64,000 nucleotides of DNA. Origin: Streptomyces sp. NBC_01716 (GTDB lineage: Bacteria; Actinomycetota; Actinomycetes; Streptomycetales; Streptomycetaceae). The stretch covers positions 8,060,001 to 8,124,000 of the forward strand of contig NZ_CP109181.1 in assembly GCF_036248275.1 (NCBI RefSeq), written 5' to 3'. The notes below the pieces were generated by a model. That model saw nothing but the letters and a program-made list of their open reading frames with translations, was not told the DNA's origin and did not search any database. Below, piece after piece: positions 48,666 to 55,723 of the stretch. The position numbers and the translations under genes are program-made. Within the stretch, counting starts at the first letter, position 1; every line of letters starts with the position of its first letter.

Positions 48666-50540
48666 TCAGCCGCCGTACGGGACGTCGTCGCAACGCCCCT
48701 GTCCCTTGCCGTCTTGGCCCTGCCCGGGACGGCCGTTTCCGTTGCCGGTGGGGACATCGTTGTCCGCGCGCCCGTAATGGTTGCCCTCCGGTACGTGCCG
48801 TTCCTTGGCGAGCCCCGGCGCCTCGCAGCCACGGTCACCGCCGTTGTCGCCGTGCCCGCCGCTCACCTCAGGGGACTGCGCCGACCTGCTCGTGTTGCGA
48901 AGTGCCGACTTGGTGTCGGCCGACGGCGCCGCCTCCCGGCCGCCCACGACCGGCAGCGATCTGGGGCTGTCCGGCGCCGCGCCGGTCGACCAGTTCTGGA
49001 GTGTGGACTCGTCACGGGTCTTGGTGACGACGGACGTACCCGCCACGGGAGTTGTCGGGACCACGGCCAGTGAGTCGTCCCACCGGGGGATCACATGCCC
49101 CTGCACCGTCAGGTCGTAGCGCACGTCGGTGGCGTTCTCGGCGGGCGGGTCGGTGCAGGGCGAGAGGATCAGAGAGCCGTCCACCGTACGGGAGTTGAGG
49201 CACAGGTCCTGGTCGGCGCCGTTGCGCAGCAGCCCGTCCTCCTCGTACATCCACAACTGGGTCCGCGCGGACGAGGAGCAGATCGCCAGCGTCGCCTCGG
49301 AGCCGGCGGTCGGCCGGGTGTCCCGGAGATCGAGGCAGAGATCGGCGTCCGCGCTGCGCAGCGCCGTACTCAGCGGGCCCGGCGGGATGCCGTCCCCGCC
49401 CGTCGGCGGCCGCTGGCCGGGACCGGAGACGCCCTGCGAGCCCGGGTCCGGTGACGTCGTGGCGGTGCCCGACCCGATGGGCGCGGAGGGTCCCGCCGCC
49501 TCGCCGCCGCTCTCACCGGCGGTGAGGCTGGACACGGTCACGGCGAGCAGGCTCACGGTCACCAGGCTGAGCCCGCTGAGCAGTACGGTCCTCGGTCTGC
49601 CCGGGGTGGTCAGCACCCGCTTGCCCAGCACCGTGACCCGGGGCAGCACCCGCGGGCGCCCGCCCAGCGAGTGGCGTGCCCGGCCCCGTACGCGCGCGGC
49701 CCGCGCGCCGCGGCGCCTGCCGGGCCGCGAGTCGAGGTAGCGCCTGCCGTGCGGGCCGAGGAGCGCCTCGGCGAGCAGGACGCCGGGCCGGCTCTCGGCC
49801 TGGACGAACTGCTCGGCGGCGTAGGCGCAGTACGCGCAGAACGCCAGATGCTGCTGGATGTCCGGGAGCAAAGCACCGCCGCGCCGCAGGGACACGTCCA
49901 ACAGGCGGTTGTAGTGGCGGCATTCCTTGTCCGGCGCGAGTTGGATATGCGCGCGTACACAGCCGGACCGGAAGAGTTCACCCGACTGTTCGAGTTCGGT
50001 GCGCGCGCTTTCCGGATCAATACCGAGCAGACCGGCCGGTACGGTTATGGGCTCCGCCTCGACCGCCGTATGCCAGAGCAGGTACCGCGAGGGTGTGGGC
50101 ATTGCCTGGAACGCGTGGAAGGCCAGCCGCCGATTCTCCGGGGGTGCCGGCTCGTCGGCGCCCCCCGGGCCGGTGTCGGCCGGGCGGGCGTGGTGCTCCC
50201 AGACGGTATCGGTCCGCTGCCCCTCCGCCCAGACATTGGCCGTGTGCCGGGCGGCCAGAAGGAATTCGGGCCGCAGTGCCGGGACGGGGCCGGCGCCGCG
50301 CAGGGTGTCGAGGACTTTGCCGAAGGCCGCGGTGGCGAGCATCGACGCGGCGTCCGCCGAGGGGGAGCGGATCTCCGCGTAGTCGAGGAGTGCCTGCCAG
50401 TGCCGGGCGAGCAACAGCGCGGTGGCGTGGTCCTCCTGGTCGCTCTCGCGGGTCCTCAGCGCGGCGACGAGATCCGCGTCCGAGCCTTCGGAGCGGTGCC
50501 CCGGCGGGCCGGCCGGAGGAGGCGGGGTGGTACTGGACAT
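48666..50540 (-). CDS. Sigma-like/ZAS zinc-finger/TM/ricin-lectin fusion protein
   Basis: 624 aa. Residues 20-200 resemble sigma-70 regions 2 and 4 (DADLVAALRTRESDQEDHATALLLARHWQALLDYA...ALR; PSRYLLWHTAVEAEPITVPAGLLGIDPESARTELE). A zinc-associated anti-sigma motif HLAFCAYC (HX3CX2C) follows near residue 220. Next come a basic linker, one membrane helix (about 310-330), and an extracytoplasmic ricin B-type beta-trefoil (DADLCLDLRDTRPTAGSEATLAICSSSARTQLWMYEEDGLL...LCLNSR). Probably a membrane sensor that binds glycan outside. ATG 50540 has AGGA 8 nt upstream. Confidence 0.85.
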   Translation of the reverse strand: MSSTTPPPPAGPPGHRSEGSDADLVAALRTRESDQEDHATALLLARHWQALLDYAEIRSPSADAASMLATAAFGKVLDTLRGAGPVPALRPEFLLAARHTANVWAEGQRTDTVWEHHARPADTGPGGADEPAPPENRRLAFHAFQAMPTPSRYLLWHTAVEAEPITVPAGLLGIDPESARTELEQSGELFRSGCVRAHIQLAPDKECRHYNRLLDVSLRRGGALLPDIQQHLAFCAYCAYAAEQFVQAESRPGVLLAEALLGPHGRRYLDSRPGRRRGARAARVRGRARHSLGGRPRVLPRVTVLGKRVLTTPGRPRTVLLSGLSLVTVSLLAVTVSSLTAGESGGEAAGPSAPIGSGTATTSPDPGSQGVSGPGQRPPTGGDGIPPGPLSTALRSADADLCLDLRDTRPTAGSEATLAICSSSARTQLWMYEEDGLLRNGADQDLCLNSRTVDGSLILSPCTDPPAENATDVRYDLTVQGHVIPRWDDSLAVVPTTPVAGTSVVTKTRDESTLQNWSTGAAPDSPRSLPVVGGREAAPSADTKSALRNTSRSAQSPEVSGGHGDNGGDRGCEAPGLAKERHVPEGNHYGRADNDVPTGNGNGRPGQGQDGKGQGRCDDVPYGG

Positions 50541-51030
50541 ACGAGGATCCTGCACAGAGGTCCTGCCTTCCAGGGCACTGAGTGGGGGGTGTCCAGTCCC
50601 TTGACGCGAGGGTGGCGGCAGTGATTTCAGGCCGACTGAAAAAGGGGGTGGTCCGATTGGTTCGTACCTATGGACGGTGGTGATGCCTCCGGGAAAATGA
50701 CCTACGGGCGTAAAGGGGCGAACAGTGACGGCCGGAGGAGCTTTTACGGACGGCCGACCGTCGCGGAATCGAACGGCTGAGCACTCTCGGCATTGCTGCC
50801 GACTGAGCGCGTTCACCATTGCACAGCCCGTGTGTTTGAAACAAGAGATCTCCAACCGCCGCTATTCGATTGGCCGTTGAGGAACGGGTTGGGCAAGGAT
50901 TTGTGCCGCCGCGGTCCAATTCCGGTCGGGCGAAATACCGCGGGTAACCGGCGAAAAGGGTCGCCGAAGAAGCCCCGAAGGGCCGCACCGTACCAAGGGC
51001 TTCGCAGTTGCACCGCATCGGCAACTCTAC

Positions 51031-51078
51031 GGCCGACGGCGGGTCCCGGTCGACACGGGACCCCTTCGTCCGTCGGCC
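51031..51078. terminator. Compound 48-nt hairpin
   Basis: Outer stem GGCCGACGG/CCGTCGGCC (9 bp), internal loop, inner stem GGGTCCCG/CGGGACCC (8 bp), 7-nt loop. It could end a transcript coming from either side or be part of a small RNA. Confidence 0.5.
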
Positions 51079-51144
51079 GGGCGCCCGGACGCGCCCCGGG
51101 CCTGCGAGGATTCTCCGTCAGAGGTTGAGGGCCTGATCCGGGAA

Positions 51145-51159
51145 GATCGACAAGACACC
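51145..51159. repeat. Half copy of GTGTCTT-family element
   Basis: GATCGACAAGACACC, the exact reverse complement of 19768-19782-type sequence GGTGTCTTGTCGATC. Its CAAGACACC can also pair with GGTGTCTTG at 51169-51177, an alternative to the main hairpin. Confidence 0.6.
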
Positions 51160-51164
51160 TGTCC

Positions 51165-51208
51165 AGGGGGTGTCTTGCCGATCAGGCCTGACCGGCAAGA
51201 CACCCCCT
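51165..51208 (-). terminator. 44-nt hairpin at tgmB stop, GTGTCTT family
   Basis: Sixteen-bp stem AGGGGGTGTCTTGCCG (51165-51180) with CGGCAAGACACCCCCT (51193-51208), one A-C mismatch, then TCAGG/CCTGA. The right arm overlaps the tgmB stop codon (51207-51209), so the element is in the terminator position of the tgmAB operon. Confidence 0.75.
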
Positions 51209-52139
51209 AGACAGGTGGTGGTGTGGCGAGCCAGGCGGCCACGGCCTCGGCGATCGGCTGGCTCGTCTCCAGCTCTACGAAACCGAACTGGCCGCCCTGG
51301 TTGCATTCGAGAAACCACCACGTGCCGTCGGTGTCCTCCGCGAAGTCGAAGGCCCCGTAAGCGAGATGGGCGACGCGCATGTAGCCGTACACCGCTCGTG
51401 TGATGCGGTCGGGCACCTCGACGGGCTCCCAGCGGTGGCCGGTCGCGCCGTACCGGCCGTCCACCTGCCCGGGGTCGGCGGCCTTCCGCGCGGCGAACAA
51501 CTGGTGCCCCACGCACGTGAGCCGGATGTCGGCCCGCTTGGATATGTAGCGCTGGAGCAGGGTGGGCCCGGCGGCGACCGACTCGAAGTCGGCACCGGGC
51601 CCCACCCGGGTGGTCGGCAGCGAGACCGGGGGGTCGCCGGGCGGCGGGCCGGTGATCGACTTGACCACGATGTCCCGGTGCTCGGCGGCGAAGAGCCGGG
51701 CGATACGGGGAAAGGTGGTGACAAGGGTCGGCGGTACGGCGAACCCGCTCTGGTGCGCGACCCGCAACTGCCAGGGTTTGAGGCGCGCCTGGGCCGCGGC
51801 CTGCGGATGGTTCATCCAGCGCGCCGTCGTGGAGTACAGCATGCCGAAGAAGGCGTGCGCGGACTCCGCGGTGAGCCAGGCGGACGGGTTGGGCACGTGG
51901 GCCGCGCTCACGCCCGGCCGCCGCACCCATATCGCGCGCAGCCCGTCCATGCTCAACAGGCGCCCGCCCGCCGACAGATGGCCGCGGAAGTCGCCGCTGA
52001 CGTACTCGGCGGACATCGCCGCCTCGCCCGGCAGATCGGCGGGGTCGAAGCGCACCAGAGGTGTGCCGCGCTCGTGCAGCTCGGCCACGACCATGTCGGC
52101 GGTGACGTCCTGCTCGGCGGTGAGGATCAGCACAGTCAT
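51207..52139 (-). CDS. tgmB: ATP-grasp ribosomal peptide maturase TgmB
   Basis: 310-aa ATP-grasp ligase of the RiPP-maturase (TgmB/graspetide) family. Features: MTVLILTAEQDVTADMVVAELHERG start, AIWVRRPG, RWMNHP, VVKSITGPPPG (ATP-grasp lysine region), LLQRYISKRADIRLTCVG, and metal-binding WWFLECNQGGQFGFVE. It probably activates acidic side chains of the TgmA peptide and closes ester or amide crosslinks with Ser/Thr/Lys. It lies 16 nt after tgmA without a clear ribosome-binding site, so coupling to tgmA translation is likely. Confidence 0.92.
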   Translation of the reverse strand: MTVLILTAEQDVTADMVVAELHERGTPLVRFDPADLPGEAAMSAEYVSGDFRGHLSAGGRLLSMDGLRAIWVRRPGVSAAHVPNPSAWLTAESAHAFFGMLYSTTARWMNHPQAAAQARLKPWQLRVAHQSGFAVPPTLVTTFPRIARLFAAEHRDIVVKSITGPPPGDPPVSLPTTRVGPGADFESVAAGPTLLQRYISKRADIRLTCVGHQLFAARKAADPGQVDGRYGATGHRWEPVEVPDRITRAVYGYMRVAHLAYGAFDFAEDTDGTWWFLECNQGGQFGFVELETSQPIAEAVAAWLATPPPV

Positions 52140-52155
52140 CGGGTAGCCAGGGTGG

Positions 52156-52347
52156 TCAGTCGTCGAAGTGCGTCTTGGAGCCGGCCGTCGAGGTCGTGGA
52201 CCCGGCGGCCCGCAGCAGCGCACGGTCGGCTATCGCGGGACGTCCGTCCGGCAGGACGTTCAGCTGGAGCGTGGAGTCGTAGGTGAAAGGTCCGACGACC
52301 GGTGAGCTCTCCGCCGGGAAAGCGTAGTTCAGAGCGAACGGTCGCAT
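52156..52347 (-). CDS. tgmA: ATP-grasp-modified RiPP precursor TgmA
   Basis: 63-aa precursor of the ATP-grasp-targeted RiPP family. The leader contains MRPFALNYAFP, TYDSTLQLNVLPDGRPAI, the conserved recognition region. The core region follows: a Ser/Thr-rich GSTTSTAGSKTHFDD ending in two Asp. Crosslinks between the Ser/Thr (50-59) and Asp62/Asp63 are plausible. ATG 52347 has GGAGGA 5 nt upstream and is preferred over the frame reaching 52368. Too short to be found by length alone; recognised by motif and by tgmB beside it. Confidence 0.93.
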   Translation of the reverse strand: MRPFALNYAFPAESSPVVGPFTYDSTLQLNVLPDGRPAIADRALLRAAGSTTSTAGSKTHFDD

Positions 52348-52431
52348 GATTCTCCTCCACTGCCCCACGAGTGCGTTTCTGTCACGGAGGTAACAATACG
52401 TGGCGAAGATGTAATGGTCTCAGCACGGAAA

Positions 52432-52451
52432 GTCATATATGACGGACCGTC
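52432..52451. promoter_or_regulatory. Overlapping palindromes upstream of tgmA
   Basis: GTCATATATGAC (12-bp perfect palindrome, 52432-52443) overlaps GACGGACCGTC (52441-52451). Located about 85-104 nt upstream of tgmA; looks like an operator for an unidentified regulator. Confidence 0.45.
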
Positions 52452-52672
52452 AGGCGGAGGGGGCTCTGCCATCCTCCGGACCTGGGCCGACAGCGCTCGC
52501 AGGGCCCGGACCGCGCCGCGAGAACTCCTCAAGTCCGTTGTCGAAAAGCTGAGTTCAGGGCGTCTTCAGGGCCGGTATTGGGACATCCTGTCCGGATCCA
52601 GTCAGTTGTCCTCACTTCCGGAGGCCATGGATGTGAAGACCCGGGGCGCCGAAGGGTGCCCGGACGCGGGAC

Positions 52673-52703
52673 GGCCGGGGCGGGAGAATCCCCTGCCCCG
52701 GCC
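52673..52703 (-). terminator. Hairpin terminator of SSI gene
   Basis: GGCCGGGGC (52673-52681) and GCCCCGGCC (52695-52703), 9-bp stem, 38 nt downstream of the SSI stop. Confidence 0.7.
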
Positions 52704-52741
52704 GCCTCCGGTCACCGCTCAACCGTGGCCCTCCGCCCGCC

Positions 52742-53245
52742 TCAGAAGGTGAAGACGGCGCCTCTGCCCCCGTTCATGGCACACGAGTTCGAGAAGGTGT
52801 GGGTGTAGTCCACGCGCTGCCCCTCCCACGCGCCGTCGGCCGTCACGGTGACCGGTTCCCACTCCTTCGTGCAGACGCGGCTCGTACCGGAGTTGGTGAT
52901 GGCGTCGAACTTGGCGCCGTTCTTCTTGAGTTCGGAGCAGGCGGCCACCGCGTCCGGGTGGCTGCCCGACGGGGTGGGCGCGCAACTGAGAGTGACGGCA
53001 CGCCGTACCGTCCCGGTCTTCTGGTCGGCACCGTCAGTGACGGTCAGCACCAGCGCCGACGGCGCGTACAGGCTCTCCGCTCCGGTCGGCGAGGTGCCGG
53101 CCGGAGCCCGCACGCCTCCGATGGATGCTTCTTCGGCGGGTGCTCCTCCGGCCGGTGCCGGCAGGGCGCCGGCCGTGCCGGTGAAGCACAGACCGCCGAG
53201 CGCCAGTACGGCTCCACAGGCCGCAGCCCTTGCGATGCTCCGCAT
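52742..53245 (-). CDS. Secreted subtilisin inhibitor-like protein (SSI family)
   Basis: 167 aa with signal peptide (MRSIARAAACGAVLALGGLCFTGTAGA, cleavage near residue 27). Mature SSI signature SLYAPSALVLTVTDG, cysteine pairs Cys88-Cys103 and Cys125-Cys155, and the reactive-site loop CTKEWEP. By alignment with SSI the P1 residue is Lys127, predicting trypsin-like protease inhibition. A linker of about 30 residues (PAPAGGAPAEEASIGG...) precedes the inhibitor domain. ATG 53245 has AGGGAG 8 nt upstream. Confidence 0.93.
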   Translation of the reverse strand: MRSIARAAACGAVLALGGLCFTGTAGALPAPAGGAPAEEASIGGVRAPAGTSPTGAESLYAPSALVLTVTDGADQKTGTVRRAVTLSCAPTPSGSHPDAVAACSELKKNGAKFDAITNSGTSRVCTKEWEPVTVTADGAWEGQRVDYTHTFSNSCAMNGGRGAVFTF

Positions 53246-53482
53246 TTCGAACACTCCCTGGGGTCGATGTCTCGGACAACGGACGTGAGTCTCGCTCACG
53301 CCAGGGGTGCTCCGCCCGCTCTCTGACAGGTTTTGGTCGCTCCTTGTGTCGCCCTGATCGCGGTGTGTGTCCGTAACGGCCTGGTCCGGGCCTGTGCGGG
53401 ACGCGTGGCGAGTTGGGCTGAAAGTTGTTGATTCGGTGCTTGTGTCGTTGGTTGGCGGTTTGATTGTAAGGAGGGGAAACTC

Positions 53483-53599
53483 ATGAACCTTGGATTATAT
53501 GATTGTCAGCGACGCAGGAGCAGCTCTGTGTTGCGCGCGTCCGACAGGCCCGCCAGATCCTGCCGGCTCCCCTGCGCGTTGAGCGCCAGCTCCCGGTAG
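53483..53599 (+). CDS. Putative small ORF with strong ribosome-binding site
   Basis: 38 codons starting MNLGLYDCQRRRSSSVLRAS. AAGGAGGGG (53468-53476) lies 6 nt before ATG, the best ribosome-binding site in the neighbourhood, and the N-terminal codons are AT-rich with a TTA leucine codon. The 3' two-thirds run antisense to the end of the metallophosphoesterase gene. It may be a leader peptide, a remnant, or spurious; no homology is claimed. Confidence 0.3.
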   Translation: MNLGLYDCQRRRSSSVLRASDRPARSCRLPCALSASSR

Positions 53600-55254
53600 A
53601 GCGAGGCCAGGCCCGACTGCGAGAGATCCGTGAAATCGGTCTCGCGCGGCGCCGCCGACTCGATCAGCGTGGTGAAGAGCGAGAGCGTGCCGTCCCTGTT
53701 GTCCGCGATCTCGACCACGCGCGCCTGCTGCGGGAAGTCGATGTGCGAGGCGGTGGAGATCTCCCAGAACGAACCGTGGGGCAGCACCACGTTGCGGTGG
53801 CTGTGCCCGTTGATCCAGGCCACCGCGGAACGGTGGCGCCGCAGCAGGGCCACGACCTCGTCGCCGCCGTGCCGCGCCTCGCCGGGCCGCGCGGGGTCGG
53901 GGCGCCTGTTGCCCATCGTCCAGCTGTTGTGGTGCGTGAACAGGACCACGTACCCGTCGCTGTGCTCCTTGAGGATCCCTTCCAGCCAGTTGAGCTGCCC
54001 CGTACCGACCGAGCCCGTGAAGTGGCCCCCGTGGTCCGTGGTGTCGAGGCTGACCCCGGTCACGTTCGCCCCCATGGAGAACGTGTAGTCGAGGCTCGCC
54101 GATGCCAGGTTGGCCTTCGTGTAGCCGTGGCCGACCGGCCCCGCGCCGGTGTGCGCCGAGTCCAGATGCGCCGTCAGGTACTGCAGCGGGGTGAACGGCG
54201 CGCGGCGCGGGTCGGCGGTGATCGTCCGCATACGCCGCTTCTCGCGGCGCAGCAGCGAGATCAGGGGGCCGCCGTTCGCGGTGTCGCCCTGCGAGATCTG
54301 GGCGAGCAGCGCCGCCGCGTCCTGGTCCGGAAGGTCGTACAACTTACGGGTACCGACCGCGAATTCGGCGAGGAAGCCGGTCCGGTCCGCGTAGGCGCCG
54401 CTGGCGAGGCTGTCGTGGTTGCCGACGGTCGAGTACCAGGGGAGGGCCAGGCCCGGACTGCGCACCGGGCGCAGCGCCGCTTCCAGGAATCCGTCGATAC
54501 GGGGGTAGCCCAGGCGCTTGTCGGAGTCGGGCGCGCCGTCCTCCGGGTGCCAGTACATCCGAAGGCCCGAGTTCTGCACGCCCTCGTACGCCCCCGGATC
54601 ACCGCTGTTGGGGGTGACGAGCCCGCCGCTCATCAGGGTGAGGTACCAGTCGAGTTCGCACAGCGAGTTGTTGTCCGTGTTGTCGCCGGTCGTCATGGCG
54701 AAGGCCAGCGGGGCCCCGGTCGCGGGGCCGGTGCCCAGCGCGTTGACCTGCTCGATGAGGGAGACGGCTCCGGCCACCGACAGCGCCTCGTGGGGGCGCC
54801 AGGCGCCCGGCGACTCGCTGCGCACGTACTCGGTGCGCACCGGGTGCTGGACGTCCGTCACATGGAGGTCGGTCAGCTGGACGAAGGAGCTGAGTACCTT
54901 ACGGCGGTCCTCGCGGCCGGACTTGGCGGAAGCGAACTGTTCGCGGACGACCCTGCGCCAGCCGGGACCGTCCCCGATCCGCCGGAAGGCGGCGCTCCGG
55001 TCGCGGGGTGCGGCGAGCGAGTGGAGCGTGGTGCGGTCGGCCGACGGGCCGGTGGGTGTGGGGGTCGGGGTGGCTGTGGGGGTGGCGGGACCGGTGGTGC
55101 CGGGCCCGGTGGGCGCGGGGGCGGCGGAGGCGCTGCCGGAGCCGCCGGTGGCGCCGACCGCCGCGCCGATACCGGCCGACAGGCCGACGGCGCCGGCCAC
55201 GGCGAGGAAGGAACGGCGGTCGACAGCGGTGACTGCGGAGCGGATGCGTGACAT
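53506..55254 (-). CDS. Tat-exported metallophosphoesterase (TIGR03767-like)
   Basis: 582 aa. Signal with twin-arginine RRSFLAVAGAVGLSAG and Ala-rich cleavage region, then a Pro/Thr linker (TATPTPTPTGP). Metallophosphatase motifs are QLTDLHVTD (DxH), TTGDNTDN (GD), GNHDS (GNH), LFTHHNS and NGHSH. It belongs to the actinobacterial secreted phosphodiesterase/phosphatase group. ATG 55254 has AGGAG 8 nt upstream. No partners nearby. Confidence 0.9.
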   Translation of the reverse strand: MSRIRSAVTAVDRRSFLAVAGAVGLSAGIGAAVGATGGSGSASAAPAPTGPGTTGPATPTATPTPTPTGPSADRTTLHSLAAPRDRSAAFRRIGDGPGWRRVVREQFASAKSGREDRRKVLSSFVQLTDLHVTDVQHPVRTEYVRSESPGAWRPHEALSVAGAVSLIEQVNALGTGPATGAPLAFAMTTGDNTDNNSLCELDWYLTLMSGGLVTPNSGDPGAYEGVQNSGLRMYWHPEDGAPDSDKRLGYPRIDGFLEAALRPVRSPGLALPWYSTVGNHDSLASGAYADRTGFLAEFAVGTRKLYDLPDQDAAALLAQISQGDTANGGPLISLLRREKRRMRTITADPRRAPFTPLQYLTAHLDSAHTGAGPVGHGYTKANLASASLDYTFSMGANVTGVSLDTTDHGGHFTGSVGTGQLNWLEGILKEHSDGYVVLFTHHNSWTMGNRRPDPARPGEARHGGDEVVALLRRHRSAVAWINGHSHRNVVLPHGSFWEISTASHIDFPQQARVVEIADNRDGTLSLFTTLIESAAPRETDFTDLSQSGLASLYRELALNAQGSRQDLAGLSDARNTELLLRR

Positions 55255-55303
55255 GGAGCGCTCTCCTGGAGTGCGTACGTCGCGGCGGCGAGACACCGAG
55301 GCG

Positions 55304-55364
55304 GGGGCGTGTCTTTCGGATCGGGCCGGATCAGGGAGCGGGCCTGATCCGAAAGACACGCCCC
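55304..55364. repeat. 61-nt hairpin, GTGTCTT family
   Basis: Perfect 19-bp stem: GGGGCGTGTCTTTCGGATC (55304-55322) and its complement (55346-55364), loop of 23 nt. An alternative inner hairpin GGATCAGG (55328-55335)/CCTGATCC (55343-55350) competes for the same arm. Confidence 0.7.
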
Positions 55365-55598
55365 AGGTCCCGCTTCTCTTCCGATGCTGGGGACCCGGCG
55401 TGGCCCGGGTGTGAACGAGGCCGCAACTCCCGGCGCCGAACACCGCACAGGGATCACTCGCAACCGCAAACGTTCGCCGGCCCCACTCGCCGCGTGCGGA
55501 ATCCGCTCATCCGCCGTTCACCGGACGGGGAAGCGGGCGGTCAGGGGCCTGTGGGCGGACGGTGGGGACGGACGCCGCGCGGTTCGAGGTCCTCACCC

Positions 55599-55611
55599 GG
55601 AAAGCGCTTCC
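55599..55611. promoter_or_regulatory. LacI-type near-palindromic operator upstream of ALDH operon
   Basis: GGAAAGCGCTTCC, centred on the palindrome AAGCGCTT with one off-position; resembles LacI/GalR operators (central CG). No adjacent LacI gene. Confidence 0.5.
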
Positions 55612-55626
55612 CTATTTTGTAAGACG

Positions 55627-55656
55627 TGTTGACGAATTAATGGGGGTGCGTCAACA
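55627..55656. promoter_or_regulatory. Inverted repeat TGTTGACG/CGTCAACA
   Basis: Perfect 8-bp arms separated by 14 nt. The left arm contains TTGACG (55629-55634), a possible -35. Lies 68 nt before the ALDH start. Confidence 0.5.
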
Positions 55657-55723
55657 TCGCCTCCACATGTTCGAAGTGTCGAACGCACTTCTGCCGAGCC
55701 CTGCCCCCGGGAGTAAGCGCCGC

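Larger units (their letters stand above)
50541..51164. other. Gene-free intergenic stretch with a compound hairpin
   Basis: About 620 nt of lower GC than its neighbours. Short open frames on both strands lack codon bias and ribosome-binding sites. The only clear structure is the compound hairpin at 51031-51078 and a repeat half-element at 51145-51159. Confidence 0.5.
52348..52741. other. Intergenic region upstream of tgmA
   Basis: Carries overlapping palindromes (52432-52451) and the terminator of the SSI gene (52673-52703). No credible gene. No good -35/-10 pair for tgmA was found; TATTGT (minus strand, near 52395-52400) is the best -10 candidate. Confidence 0.5.
55255..55723. other. Regulatory interval between phosphoesterase and ALDH operon
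   Basis: Holds the 61-nt GTGTCTT-family hairpin, a LacI-type near-palindrome and a TGTTGACG inverted repeat (listed separately). No credible gene. Confidence 0.5.

Noticed and set aside
50793..51128. 111-codon plus-strand ORF in the gap before tgmB
   Set aside because: No ribosome-binding site, no codon bias, and it crosses the compound hairpin at 51031-51078.
52414..52752. 112-codon plus-strand ORF upstream of SSI
   Set aside because: Covers the palindromes and the SSI terminator and lacks codon bias or start signals.
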